The translations under genes and the position numbers were made by a program. The notes beneath the pieces were generated by a model. That model had not been told where the DNA came from. It made no database searches and worked only from the letters and a program-made list of their open reading frames with translations. From positions 177,042,556 through 177,106,555 of the forward strand of contig CP136067.1 in assembly GCA_032622095.1 (NCBI GenBank): 64,000 nt of DNA. The letters run 5' to 3'. Each line of letters begins with the position of its first letter. Within the stretch, counting starts at the first letter, position 1. Shown here in pieces: positions 1 to 9,322 of this stretch. Origin of the DNA: Siphonodentalium dalli. Its lineage: Eukaryota > Mollusca > Scaphopoda > Gadilida > Siphonodentaliidae.

Positions 1-2280
1 ACTATGCCCGTTATTTCGTCAAAAACGCTCTTTAAAAAACTTCTCCAACTATGCCCGTTATTTCGTCAAAAACACTTCTTCAAATATCTCCGTTATTTAG
101 TTAATAAAAATAATTTCTTATTTCATAATTCGCGCTATTTCGTCATTTCGATGCATTTTTTATTCCGCAATTTCGCTGTATTTTCCTATTTCGCTTTTTC
201 GTGGTATTTCATATTTCGATAATTCGCTATATTTGACATATTATGGGATATTGGCATGCCTCAACGGCTGGCGTGGCATGCCACATACCCTTTATCACTG
301 AGGAATTTTAACTAATAGTTTTGTATTACTACAGAGTATCATTGGTCTGTATCAGGTGCCTATTTCAATACGAAGAAAAATTAAAAAGCGAATAATGTTA
401 TGTGTATCGATAGCCAGTGAATAGTCTTCGAATCATCTGCAATATGGTCATAAATACGCAGGCATATGCGCGTTGCGCTATTAACACTGTTCACCGTGCG
501 ATTACTGTTATAAAGTGAAAAATAAACTGGATTCACTCCAATACTGGTGTCCAAGAGTGCATGCTTATTTAGAACTATTCATTATCAGGGGAATAAACAG
601 AGGCGGTCGATATTTTGTCATATTCCATTATCATCACTCACAACATGCATGGCCCTCGCGTTGTGCAGCTTTTAGGTTCACAGTGCTGTTATAGCGCACT
701 TAATTGTAAACGATTTGTAGTTGATTTAATCAAGTTGACAAAAACAACATAAAACATTTGAGGCCAATAGCGAAGATCTAGAGCCTTAATATAATCGAAT
801 AGCGGCTTAAACAAACCATGATCGATCTAAGGGTCATAGTAATGTGCCATGCGAAATATCAAAATATTCGGACAACTCACTGCTATGGTCACTTTAGTCT
901 ATATGGCCAAAATGGTGTGGTCAGCCTATATATATCTATAGTCAGTTACTATAGCTAGTCATGGTGGTCTATATAATTATGTATTTCTAAAGACTAATAT
1001 TTATAAATAATAAATTAGATATTATTAATAATATAATTAATATATTGAGGTCACGATCAATAGCCGTAAATTGGCATAATAGACCATTCCACAGCTGCCG
1101 CCCTCTTGTTGCGATTATTATACAGGCATTCATTTTCTGCCCACACTGAGGTGTACCAACCGTTGTTCCTTGTTGATCGACCATAATTCTTGACTTTAAT
1201 TTAATAGCGGTCGCCGCTAATTATTCAGACATTTTAAATGAGGCTTTGGTCATGTGACGATCGGTCATGTGGCAAGCAAAACATGCGCATATCTTCAATG
1301 CAAGATCGTTAAATTTAGCTGTTTGAAACGACCCTCTATTGCTATATACCAGATTTGTATACTCGATCAGATTATATAGATTATTCGGTTTCAACATTTG
1401 ATGTTTCAAAGAAAATTCATGTAAAAAAGGACGACCATGTAGTCACGACCTGCACCGCTCAGAACTCTATGTGTTGACTTACATGAATGTCAAGATTTAA
1501 TTAACTATACATATTTATTATAACCAATTGCATACATGAAGTTGATTGCTTGGGGTAGGGGGAAAATTGGGGTCTACCTCTGAATTTTCATATAGCACTC
1601 ACATCTTTCACCCATTCATGTCTCCCCGTTACCATTTTTTCGACTGGCCCATCTCAATTTGGATGAAATTTTAGTTGTACTCGCCCCCCCCCCAACCATT
1701 GGCATTGCATGGTTGAAAATTGGGGTTCCGATGAGTTAAAACTTCGGTTTGCCCCAAGAGCATGTTTTTGGTTGTTCCTACAAATCCTATACTGTAGTGA
1801 TTTAGGTTGGGATTTGATCAGTTGATTACAATTACATGGAGCTACATTTATACTAGCATTGAGTGATTTTCATTCAATCCACCGGAGCCATGAACTATGA
1901 AGCAACAACGTTAACCAAACCAAACCTAATGCACAACCGTGCTGACAATTTGCCAACGTTGGCCCAACCTATATAGTCATGGTAGTATATCTAACAGTTT
2001 ACGTGAACGTGCTTTTACTAATTTAATAAACTAAAGAAAAGTTTATTTAGTGATATGACAATGTTTTTAGATATTTACGAGATGGGTCATGTTGTTTTCG
2101 CGATGTGGCTAACGAAAATGTGCAGCTTTACGTAATTTCCGTCATTTTCCGAATGGCATAGCAACCCGAGTCAGGTCGGCAATATTATTGTTTAAAGTAT
2201 AAACCATGTAATGTCTTCACGCAATGAATACAGTTATGTTAGCTATATGAAATGTAACATTTTGTAGTTTTAATTTAATT
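1..2280. other. upstream intergenic stretch, no gene recognised
   Basis: AT-rich DNA without a convincing coding region on either strand. The first ~230 bases are a degenerate direct repeat built on 'atttcg' words; 'actatgcccgttatttcg' occurs twice about 49 bases apart. Otherwise I see no domain, RNA gene or transposon end here. Confidence 0.5.
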
Positions 2281-2290
2281 GCAATGACGT

Positions 2291-2352
2291 TTCAAGATGG
2301 CGTCCCTCAAATTCAAGATGGCGGCGCCCATCATTCAAGATGGCGGCGCCCG
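2291..2352 (+). promoter_or_regulatory. three tandem YY1-like motifs
   Basis: Three copies of a ~20-bp unit with the core 'TTCAAGATGGCG'; the second and third read CAAGATGGCGGCGCCC. AAGATGGCGGC is the textbook YY1 site. The cluster is 1.5 kb upstream of the first CHD1L codon. YY1 binding is inferred from the motif only. Confidence 0.45.
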
Positions 2353-2668
2353 CCCATGTTCGAAAGCGAACTTAGTATTAACCAGGGCTTACCTGACGCC
2401 AAGCATACACTATTGGAACAAGACGGCTGTCAATCAAGACTAACTTAGTATAAGGAATCAGGGAGCTGAATGTGCTCCAGAGTCGGGGAGCGAGTACACC
2501 GTGGAATTGCTAAAGGTGAAGGTAACTGAAGAATGACCTTCACCTGATACATGTGACACGTTATTAAAGGATGACATCGTGTTTATTTGATTTGTACATC
2601 TGTAACGGGAGAAGGGTGGAATGCGGGAGTCGCACCGAAAGTTGGCAACACCCGAAATCTCAGGTCAC

Positions 2669-2720
2669 CGGTCACCCATCCAAGTGCTAACCGGGCTCGA
2701 CGTTGCTTAACTTCGGTGAC
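2669..2720 (-). repeat. 5S rRNA-derived segment in 3' LTR
   Basis: The reverse strand reads through the 5S internal promoter: 'GAAGTTAAGCAACG' (box A region), then 'GCCCGGTTAGCACTTGG' and 'GATGGGTGACCG' (box C). Only the middle of 5S is present, so it is not a 5S gene. A tRNA-like A box (TGGTCCAGTGG, 2748-2738) lies 5' of it on the minus strand and a B-box-like GGTGCGACTCC (2636-2626) lies 3', suggesting a tRNA-5S-tRNA chimeric pol III promoter. Confidence 0.8.
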
Positions 2721-2990
2721 GAGACAAGGCGTCTTAACCACTGGACCAAAGAAGCATGCTCCGTTGGAGCTGTTGATTAATCGGCCTTCTATATTTACAA
2801 CGCGACCGCTACATTCCTCACTTCCTCGTTTTGAGGTTCACAACCAAGTGATCCTCACCCAAGTTCCTCTCTCAGAGTGGTCGCACCATGACACAGACTC
2901 TGAGGACCGGACGAGCCCCCAGTGTAACGGGAGAAGGGTGGAATGCGGGAGTCGCACCGAAAGTTGGCAACACCCGAAATCTCAGGCCAC

Positions 2991-3042
2991 CGGTCACCCA
3001 TCCAAGTGCTAACCGGGCTCGACGTTGCTTAACTTCGGTGAC
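2991..3042 (-). repeat. 5S rRNA-derived segment in 5' LTR
   Basis: Second copy of the same 5S middle segment, matching the one in the other LTR over the 52 bases, with the same flanking A-box-like and B-box-like words. The match between the two suggests a young insertion. Confidence 0.8.
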
Positions 3043-3803
3043 GAGACAAGGCGTCTTTTAAAAGTTAACCACTGGACCAAAGAAGCATGCTCCGTTGGAG
3101 CTGTTGATTAATCGGCCTTCTATATTTACAACGCGACCGCTACACATCATATCTAAATAATTTAATCTGGTGAATTAATGGGGTAATGGATTTTTGTGAG
3201 TGGGAAATTGATTTAACTAGCTGCTGTAGTTCTTGGGTTTTCCAGACAAAATTTAGCTGTGGAATAGCCCTGTCGTACACTTGGGGATTTATTTAAAAAA
3301 GTAAACACATGACCTATGATTTTTCTTGCATTTTCGTGATCAACTGGTGTCAATATAGCTGGGTAAACACCACTAGAATAGCCTGTAGGCTTCAATTCAG
3401 AGAATTCGGTCGAAACGTTAACACTGTCGCCTATGGGAAATCATTTAGTTCAGTGATTCCATAAGGACGACCAGCTTAGCAACACATGCGCAGCTGGGCT
3501 GCGTCCAGTTGGTCGCCCTTAAAAAAAACAATCTTATAACAGTTGTAGGTGAACAAAAACTAAAAAAAACAAAAGTCAGCCATGGCAGATTTTGGACCAA
3601 AGGCAGAGAAGTTTTGGGATATTAAAACATAAACGTTACAATTGGTTCATGTTTAGTAAATTCAAGGTATGATGATGGCTAAATAGGAAATTCATAACCC
3701 GAAAACGTGCGCGTGAATACATGGCGGAATCATATTCATTGATCCGGTTAATCCGGCATTACTGTAACCAGGTCCGTACAATAGTCACTATGTGGGATTT
3801 TCT

Positions 3804-3828
3804 ACTTCCGGTAGCCACCAGGTGGCAA
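3804..3828 (+). promoter_or_regulatory. ETS-like and CTCF-like sites of the CHD1L promoter
   Basis: ACTTCCGG (3804-3811) is an ETS-type site. It is followed by CCACCAGGTGGCA (3815-3827), which fits the CTCF core consensus. Both lie within 80 bases of the first CHD1L codon. No TATA box is evident at a standard distance. Function is inferred from motif match and position. Confidence 0.45.
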
Positions 3829-3830
3829 TC

Positions 3831-3878
3831 ATGTCGAAATTGTTGCGAAAGACGCACTCAGCAGTTTTTCATATATAA
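3831..3878 (+). promoter_or_regulatory. upstream ORF before CHD1L start
   Basis: A 15-codon ORF (MSKLLRKTHSAVFHI, then taa) ends five bases before the main ATG at 3884. If transcription starts upstream of 3831, this uORF would be met first by scanning ribosomes and could lower translation of CHD1L. The transcription start is not visible from sequence. Confidence 0.35.
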
Positions 3879-3883
3879 ACAAA

Positions 3884-3986
3884 ATGCCCAAAAAAGACAG
3901 TAACATGTCTGACAGCGATATGGACGAAGATGAACAGAAATCATATATCAATTCAGACGACGAGTTGAAGAGATTTGGTTGGGCAG
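3884..3986 (+). CDS. CHD1L: CHD1L exon 1 (coding part)
   Basis: Starts MPKKDSNMSDSDMDEDEQKS, an acidic N-terminus, and ends DDELKRFGWA plus one base before the donor GTGAGA (phase 1). I chose this ATG because its frame runs straight into exon 2 and 'ELKRFGWA' aligns with 'DLRQWGLT' of the human protein. The next Met is codon 8. Confidence 0.85.
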
Positions 3987-4445
3987 GTGAGAATTTTCAA
4001 GTCGAGCTCTTCAGAAGTTATGACACCAAATTTCGTTGACAGTTTTGCGCGAAAATACAGACACAGTAGTACGGTACAGTCATTCAGGCAGTAAAGGGTC
4101 ACTTTTTATGTTTGTGCTGCACCTGTCTGTATGCAAGTACAATGGATAAAAATTTATATGTCATTTTGTTCATAAATCCTAGCTCTATCATACATCTTAT
4201 GTGATGTTCACAAATATTGCTCTTTCTTTTTAAAATACGTGATCAAAGATAGCACGAAATCCAGGCAATAACTTGAATAAGGGGTCAATTCAGGCAGTAA
4301 AGACTAAAGGGTCACCTTTTGTTTGAACTGTATATATCACAATTGATGGCTGTTCGTGTGTTATTAAACAACAAATAACATGTGCAAGATGTATTTATTC
4401 CAATTAAAAGTTTTTTATCTAACCCAAACTTGTTTACTATAAACT

Positions 4446-5300
4446 AGCATCTTCACGCATTTTGGTCTTTCTTCCCTGGTGAAGATCCCCCGAAGATTCC
4501 CGATCATCACTCGGTGTGAAGATCCCCCGAAGATTCCCGAACATCACTACCGAAACTGCGACGGAGATTCTTGGTACAAGCACACTGTGCATTTCACACG
4601 TTATCTACCATTCGTGTGACCGAATCCATGTCATTGTAATGTAAGAGGTTTTTTTTTAAAGCCAAAATTATTGGATTAGTTTTCTTGAGTAAATTGTCCC
4701 AACCTGCAAGTTTGTTTGTATCACACGATTAACTCGATTTGCTAAATTCTCATAACCTGCAACGGCACGCGCATACTTATGTCTAACAAAAATTGAATTT
4801 GTATGGACAAAATCTCCAACACCTGTGTTTTTTATATACTAAAATACTCAACATATATAGTAGTTACTTTCTGAAATGTTTTACCGTATTATCTACCATG
4901 GGGGGCATTCAAATAATGATACAAACTAGGAAATATTTTGTTATAGTGCGCATGAATATACGTTGGAATGTTTGCACGCGATTCCATGTGACGTCACAGT
5001 TCATTCATAAATGTTGTTTTGAAGCGCCCACATTGCGAATTTCAATCACTATCACTATCACTCTCTATCACTCCGTTTTCTCTGTGATGGTTGATCCGAT
5101 TGAGGATTATAGTTATTAATGTATTGTACTGTGCAATCTCCTTTAATGTGAAAAACGTGTCGAGGAAATGTTAAAACAATTTCAATTTTTTTTTTATTAT
5201 TGTGTATTTCCGAAACATATCGAATGGCCTCGGCCCCTCGGGAATCATCGGGGGATCTTCACCAGGGAAGAAAGTCCACCTTGCCATCTTCACACCTTTT
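4446..5300. mobile_element. foldback-type element with ~60-bp inverted ends
   Basis: 4446-4508 and 5237-5300 are inverse copies around 'CTTTCTTCCCTGGTGAAGAT' and 'CCCCCGAAGATTCCCG'; the left end repeats the 'GATCCCCCGAAGATTCCCGA' word in tandem. There is no coding potential inside. Superfamily not identified; no target duplication recognised. Confidence 0.55.
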
Positions 5301-5622
5301 TCAAAAATCTGGGAATTTTTTATATAAAGTGGTAGTATATTGATCCTAAAGCATAACAAAATTGAGAAAAAATGAAAATTATGTGACGTGATTTTTTTCT
5401 GAATTTTCGAAAAATTGACGTAAAAAAAAAATTTCTGCCAAAATGTTTAAGTCCATTCAAAGACATGCTCAAGGCAACAAATTGTTTGATACTTGTCATC
5501 GAGCTATTATTGGGCAAACAGAGACATTAAACTGCCACTAAACAATTGTTATCCAGAAATCACAAAGCCTGTATCACATGAAAACTAAACTGCATGTGCA
5601 GGGTTCATTGCCAACTAACCTG

Positions 5623-5821
5623 ATTTTTTACCATATTTCCATTCACAGTGTTCGGGATAAAAGTTGCATGGCCTTTGAGTCTAGGTCAAATAGCTCGCTT
5701 GAAAGCGGTCACCAATCATTGATGATTGGTGAACCGTGATTGAAGAAAACGTGCGTTCTGAGTGGTCACGTGTGTACTCGTGGGCATAACAGGCCTGGCT
5801 GACCCAATAACGTTGCCATTT
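5623..5821 (+). repeat. left inverted terminal repeat of DIRS element
   Basis: The reverse complement reappears at 10498-10680 over ~165 bases, including 'CAATCATTGATGATTGG' and 'CCCAATAACGTTGCCATTT'. The outermost ~30 bases differ from the right end and instead match the first part of the internal complementary region, as in DIRS1. Confidence 0.9.
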
Positions 5822-5870
5822 TCCTTTGAGCTCTAGCAAGCTTCACTTCGTGCCAAAGCGCACCGCCACA

Positions 5871-7250
5871 ATGTCTCGCACAAACTTAAACGATCGCCAA
5901 GCCGATCAACAACTATCTGCGGCCGAGCCCGCGTCGGATCAAATTTCCATTCGTGCGTCCGACGACGACATGTCATTCCTTGGTTTTGATTCGGATGGCA
6001 TTGCTACGTACCCCGAAATCAACAAACCAAAAAAGCCACAAATTAAATCAGTGGTGGTTGTTCCCAAACAAACAAAGGCGCCTAAAAAATCCGCCAAAAG
6101 ATCTGTCACACAAAAAAGAACAGGAGAACTTCCTAGCAAAATCTCTAAACTATCCAGGGCAGAAATCGATGAACTCAAATCCGTGCTGGGAGTTACGGAC
6201 ATTGCATCAAATGTCTCGACTTTACATTCTCAAGTTACATGCATACAGGGTACGGACAGCTCGTATACGATCCCACGAAGACGTACTACTAATAGAGGGA
6301 CTGCGTCCGCTTCCATCGGTGAGACCACCGCTGTATTTCGGAATCAGGAAGCAGTGGACCATCTAAATGCCACGGACGATGGTCTTTATTCATTGGAACC
6401 ATCTCCGCTCCCGGATACAATATATCCACATTCGGTTGTAGACGAACCGTTTGATTCTGACCACTTGTCTGACGAACATTCAGAAACGGCTGATGATTAC
6501 GACTATCCGGAATTTAAGGAGAGTAAATTGGGCCCCGATATACATCCACGCATGGCTAAGTTTTCAGAAAAAGCCTGTACTGAAGATATAGAAGATGCAC
6601 GCTTTACCGCGGTACGGGAAAAGTATACACTTCCGGGAAACTGTCAACTGATCGATTCGCCACGCACAAATTCAGAAATTTGGCAAACTATTCGAAATCC
6701 AACATGGCGCATCAGGGACTGTAAGTTTCAATCGATTCAACAAGAATTGTCCACGGGTATCATTCCCATACTCAGAGCCTCCGATGTTTTACGCAAAAAG
6801 GTTTTGACGGCGGATGACGTGTCGGCAATTAAAGGTAATCTGGTCGATGCCATTACCGTATTGGGACATACACAATTCAATTTATCAATGCGTCGTCGTG
6901 TCTTCCTCCGACCGTGTTTAGACGCCAAATACAAATCGCTGTTCTATCGCGATAATGCGTGCACTGACCAACTGTTTGGTGATATCACAACTCGACTCAA
7001 GGCTATTAACGAGACACCTAAACTTCTGCCAAGTCCAGCAGCCAATGTGTATCAGAATGTCACCAATAACCAGTACGACAATCACTCTGGTGCAAATAAG
7101 TCCAGACGTGGAACCAACCGTCCTTTTTTAGGAAAACCTCAGGGAGATTTCAACAGCTCCCACCAGCACCAGTCAACCTACCGGGGAAACCATTATCGCA
7201 GAGGATATGCTCCACGTTCCCGAGGGACGGGCTATCGACGAACACATTAA
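5871..7250 (+). CDS. DIRS gag-like protein
   Basis: 459 residues from the ATG at 5871 (MSRTNLNDRQADQQLSAAEP); the frame is open upstream to 5826 but has no earlier ATG. This is the first frame of the DIRS element, the position of the gag-like, nucleic-acid-binding structural protein. The N-terminal third is acidic and low in complexity, with a lysine-rich stretch near residues 60-90. The centre (about 245-385) is the likely globular part. The C-terminus is rich in Arg, Gly, Asn and His (YRGNHYRRGYAPRSRGTGYR), suited to RNA binding, and there is no CCHC zinc knuckle. A T-TTT-TTA slippery heptamer at codons for Pro-Phe-Leu (7124-7130) sits inside the 150-nt overlap with the pol frame. Confidence 0.75.
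   Translation: MSRTNLNDRQADQQLSAAEPASDQISIRASDDDMSFLGFDSDGIATYPEINKPKKPQIKSVVVVPKQTKAPKKSAKRSVTQKRTGELPSKISKLSRAEIDELKSVLGVTDIASNVSTLHSQVTCIQGTDSSYTIPRRRTTNRGTASASIGETTAVFRNQEAVDHLNATDDGLYSLEPSPLPDTIYPHSVVDEPFDSDHLSDEHSETADDYDYPEFKESKLGPDIHPRMAKFSEKACTEDIEDARFTAVREKYTLPGNCQLIDSPRTNSEIWQTIRNPTWRIRDCKFQSIQQELSTGIIPILRASDVLRKKVLTADDVSAIKGNLVDAITVLGHTQFNLSMRRRVFLRPCLDAKYKSLFYRDNACTDQLFGDITTRLKAINETPKLLPSPAANVYQNVTNNQYDNHSGANKSRRGTNRPFLGKPQGDFNSSHQHQSTYRGNHYRRGYAPRSRGTGYRRTH
7124..7130 (+). promoter_or_regulatory. candidate -1 ribosomal frameshift site (T TTT TTA)
   Basis: In the gag frame the codons are CCT TTT TTA, giving the X-XXY-YYZ heptamer T-TTT-TTA, identical to the HIV-1 gag-pol site. 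The pol frame lies at -1 relative to gag and is open from 7100. The gag stop is at 7248-7250. The pol frame has no ATG before Met123 of the stretch starting at 7253, inside the RT domain, so a fusion made by slippage is the simplest way to express it. Confidence 0.65.
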
Positions 7251-7252
7251 TT

Positions 7253-9322
7253 GTGAGTAATCTTACTGATGTTCCCTCTTCCTTTATTGCCGGTAGACTC
7301 AAACAGTTTAAACCAGTTTGGCAAACATTCACTTCAGATGCCTGGATACTTGATGCTATCTCTGGTTATAAAATTGAATTTATTCAGCCACCATATCAAT
7401 TTGCAATTCCTAAACCGTTTAATTTCACGGATCAAAAATGTTGCCTACTTGACATTGCCGTGCAAAGTTTATTAACGAAAGGAGCAATAATTCCTTCATC
7501 ACATGAAAAAGGCGAATTTATTTCAAATTTATTTCTTACGCCGAAAAAGACTGGTGGCTACCGACCAGTAATCAATTTAAAACAATTAAATCAATTTGTG
7601 GAATATCATCATTTCAAAATGGAAACTTTCGATCTGGTTCTCGAATCCATAGAACCCGCCATGTACATGACGTCTTACGATCTTCAAGATGCGTACTTTA
7701 GCGTCGCACTTGATCAACCTTCCCAGAGGTTTATGAAATTTCAATGGCGAGATTCTCTCTATACTTTCGTATGTTTAGCATTCGGCCTGTCCTCCGGACC
7801 CCGTCTATTTACCAAAATTCTTAAACCTATTTATGCACACTTCCGACAGTTGGGCATTAAATGCTGGTACTATATTGACGATTCTTTGATTGCTAATACT
7901 AGCTATTCCTCCTGTGTCCAACAGTCACAATATATCAGGGATGTATTACTTTCATTAGGTTTCTCGATCAATGATAACAAATCAGTTCAACAACCAACCC
8001 AATCTATTACTTACTTGGGTTTCATTATTGATTCAGTGGCATATAAAGTATTATTGTCAACTAAGAAAGTGTCTCAAATTTTAGAGACTGTTCACAGATT
8101 TCTTAGAATCCGGGTTGTGTCAATTAGAGATATAGCACACTTAATTGGTGTCTTAGTAGCTGCATGCCGTGCCGTTTGTCTCGGCAAATTATATTACCGA
8201 GAACTGGAAAAAGACAAAACCAAAGCATTGTTGTTGTCCAATGGTAATTTTGACCACAAGTGCACTCTCTCGGCAGACAGCATTCTTGAACTAACCTGGT
8301 GGAATGATAATTTAGTGACCATGAATGGACAAACTATTCGGAACCCACCCGTTTCTCTCATTCTCGAAACTGATTCATCACTACAAGGGTGGGGTTCCCG
8401 TTGTGGTAGTCAGACTGCCAATGGGCGATGGTCCTCAGCATTACAGTCTGAGAATATAAATTTTTTAGAACTTCTGGCTATTTTTTGTGGCCTACAAACA
8501 CTTTGTAGCACTATTAGCAATACACATATTCTTGTTAAATGTGACAATTCAACGGCTATTAGTTACATTAATAAATGTGGTGGTCACATACCACAATTAC
8601 ACAAGTTAACAGTGAAAATCATGTTGTGGACATTTTCTCGGAACCTTGCATTATCTGCCACACATATACCAGGTTCAGAAAATACTATCCCGGATCAGTT
8701 AAGTCGAAACTTCCAAGATTCTTATGAATGGAAACTCAACCCGTCGATATTCCAGCAAATAATTACACATCTGATCACACCTAACATTGATTTGTTTGCT
8801 TCATATAACAATTGTCAGATTTCCAAGTACGTCTCTTGGAAACCTGATCCGGGCGCATTTGCTGTGGATGCCTTTACATTGAATTGGCAACAATTTATCC
8901 CTTACTTATTTCCTCCTTTCAGGATCATACCAAGGGTACTTACAAAGATCGTCGAAGACAAGGTGGGTTTAGCTCTAATGGTGATTCCTCACTGGCCCAG
9001 CCAGCCATGGTTTCCTTTCCTATTAGAACTACTGGTTCATCTCCCAATCAAACTACCTTTGCACAACGATGTGGTCACATTGCCTCATTGCCACGGCACA
9101 CATCCCATTCTACGCAACCTAAATCTGACCGCTGTGTTACTATCAGCCAATACCTCCAACATCGAGGTATTCCGACGTCAACTTCCACTTTTATCAGAAA
9201 TTCATGGCGACATTCTACCAATAAACAATATGACCTCGCCTGGAGAAAGTGGTTTCTTTGGTGTCAGTCATGGCAAGTTGATCCGGTCACGCCATCTCTC
9301 CGACAGGTCGTCACCTTCTTGA
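7253..9322 (+). CDS. DIRS reverse transcriptase / RNase H polyprotein
   Basis: Copies element RNA into DNA and removes the RNA template. Numbered from the GTG at 7253 (689 residues), the RT spans about 65-300: FLTPKKTGGYRPVINLKQLN, SYDLQDAYFSVAL (first catalytic Asp), FGLSSGPRLFTK, and the active-site YIDD at 207-210. RNase H spans about 368-490 (LETDSSLQGWG; FLELLAIFCGL; KCDNSTAISYIN; HIPGSENTIPDQLSR). A C-terminal LFASYNNCQ segment near 513 is typical of DIRS-group RNase H proteins. The start is uncertain: the frame is open back to 7100 and probably continues gag by -1 frameshift at 7124-7130. The last ~316 nt overlap the recombinase frame. No stop or frameshift interrupts the domains. Confidence 0.9.
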   Translation: MSNLTDVPSSFIAGRLKQFKPVWQTFTSDAWILDAISGYKIEFIQPPYQFAIPKPFNFTDQKCCLLDIAVQSLLTKGAIIPSSHEKGEFISNLFLTPKKTGGYRPVINLKQLNQFVEYHHFKMETFDLVLESIEPAMYMTSYDLQDAYFSVALDQPSQRFMKFQWRDSLYTFVCLAFGLSSGPRLFTKILKPIYAHFRQLGIKCWYYIDDSLIANTSYSSCVQQSQYIRDVLLSLGFSINDNKSVQQPTQSITYLGFIIDSVAYKVLLSTKKVSQILETVHRFLRIRVVSIRDIAHLIGVLVAACRAVCLGKLYYRELEKDKTKALLLSNGNFDHKCTLSADSILELTWWNDNLVTMNGQTIRNPPVSLILETDSSLQGWGSRCGSQTANGRWSSALQSENINFLELLAIFCGLQTLCSTISNTHILVKCDNSTAISYINKCGGHIPQLHKLTVKIMLWTFSRNLALSATHIPGSENTIPDQLSRNFQDSYEWKLNPSIFQQIITHLITPNIDLFASYNNCQISKYVSWKPDPGAFAVDAFTLNWQQFIPYLFPPFRIIPRVLTKIVEDKVGLALMVIPHWPSQPWFPFLLELLVHLPIKLPLHNDVVTLPHCHGTHPILRNLNLTAVLLSANTSNIEVFRRQLPLLSEIHGDILPINNMTSPGESGFFGVSHGKLIRSRHLSDRSSPS

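Larger units (their letters stand above)
2601..3144 (-). mobile_element. miniature LTR retrotransposon (TRIM) with 5S rRNA-derived LTRs
   Basis: Two direct repeats, 2601-2813 (213 bp) and 2923-3144 (222 bp), are nearly identical (one substitution noticed and a 9-bp insertion in the second). Each begins TG and ends CA. They flank only 109 bp. The 4 bases CATC precede the first and follow the second, as a target-site duplication. Read on the minus strand, the 5' LTR is 2923-3144. One base after it comes TGGGGGCTCGTCCGG (2921-2907), the tRNA-Pro type primer binding site familiar from gammaretroviruses. The purine-rich GAGGAAGTGAGGAA lies directly before the 3' LTR. Each LTR holds ~52 bp matching eukaryotic 5S rRNA. 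There is no coding capacity, so replication would need proteins in trans. This is the architecture of plant Cassandra TRIMs. A tandem pair of 5S-SINEs is the alternative, but PBS, PPT, TG..CA ends and target duplication argue against it. Confidence 0.8.

Noticed and set aside
2587-3012. 141-codon plus-strand reading frame
   Set aside because: It runs through the LTR and antisense 5S sequence of the TRIM; non-coding.
2669-3042. Possible genuine 5S rRNA genes
   Set aside because: Only the central ~52 of ~120 bases are present, in both LTRs of a mobile element; 5' and 3' stems are missing.
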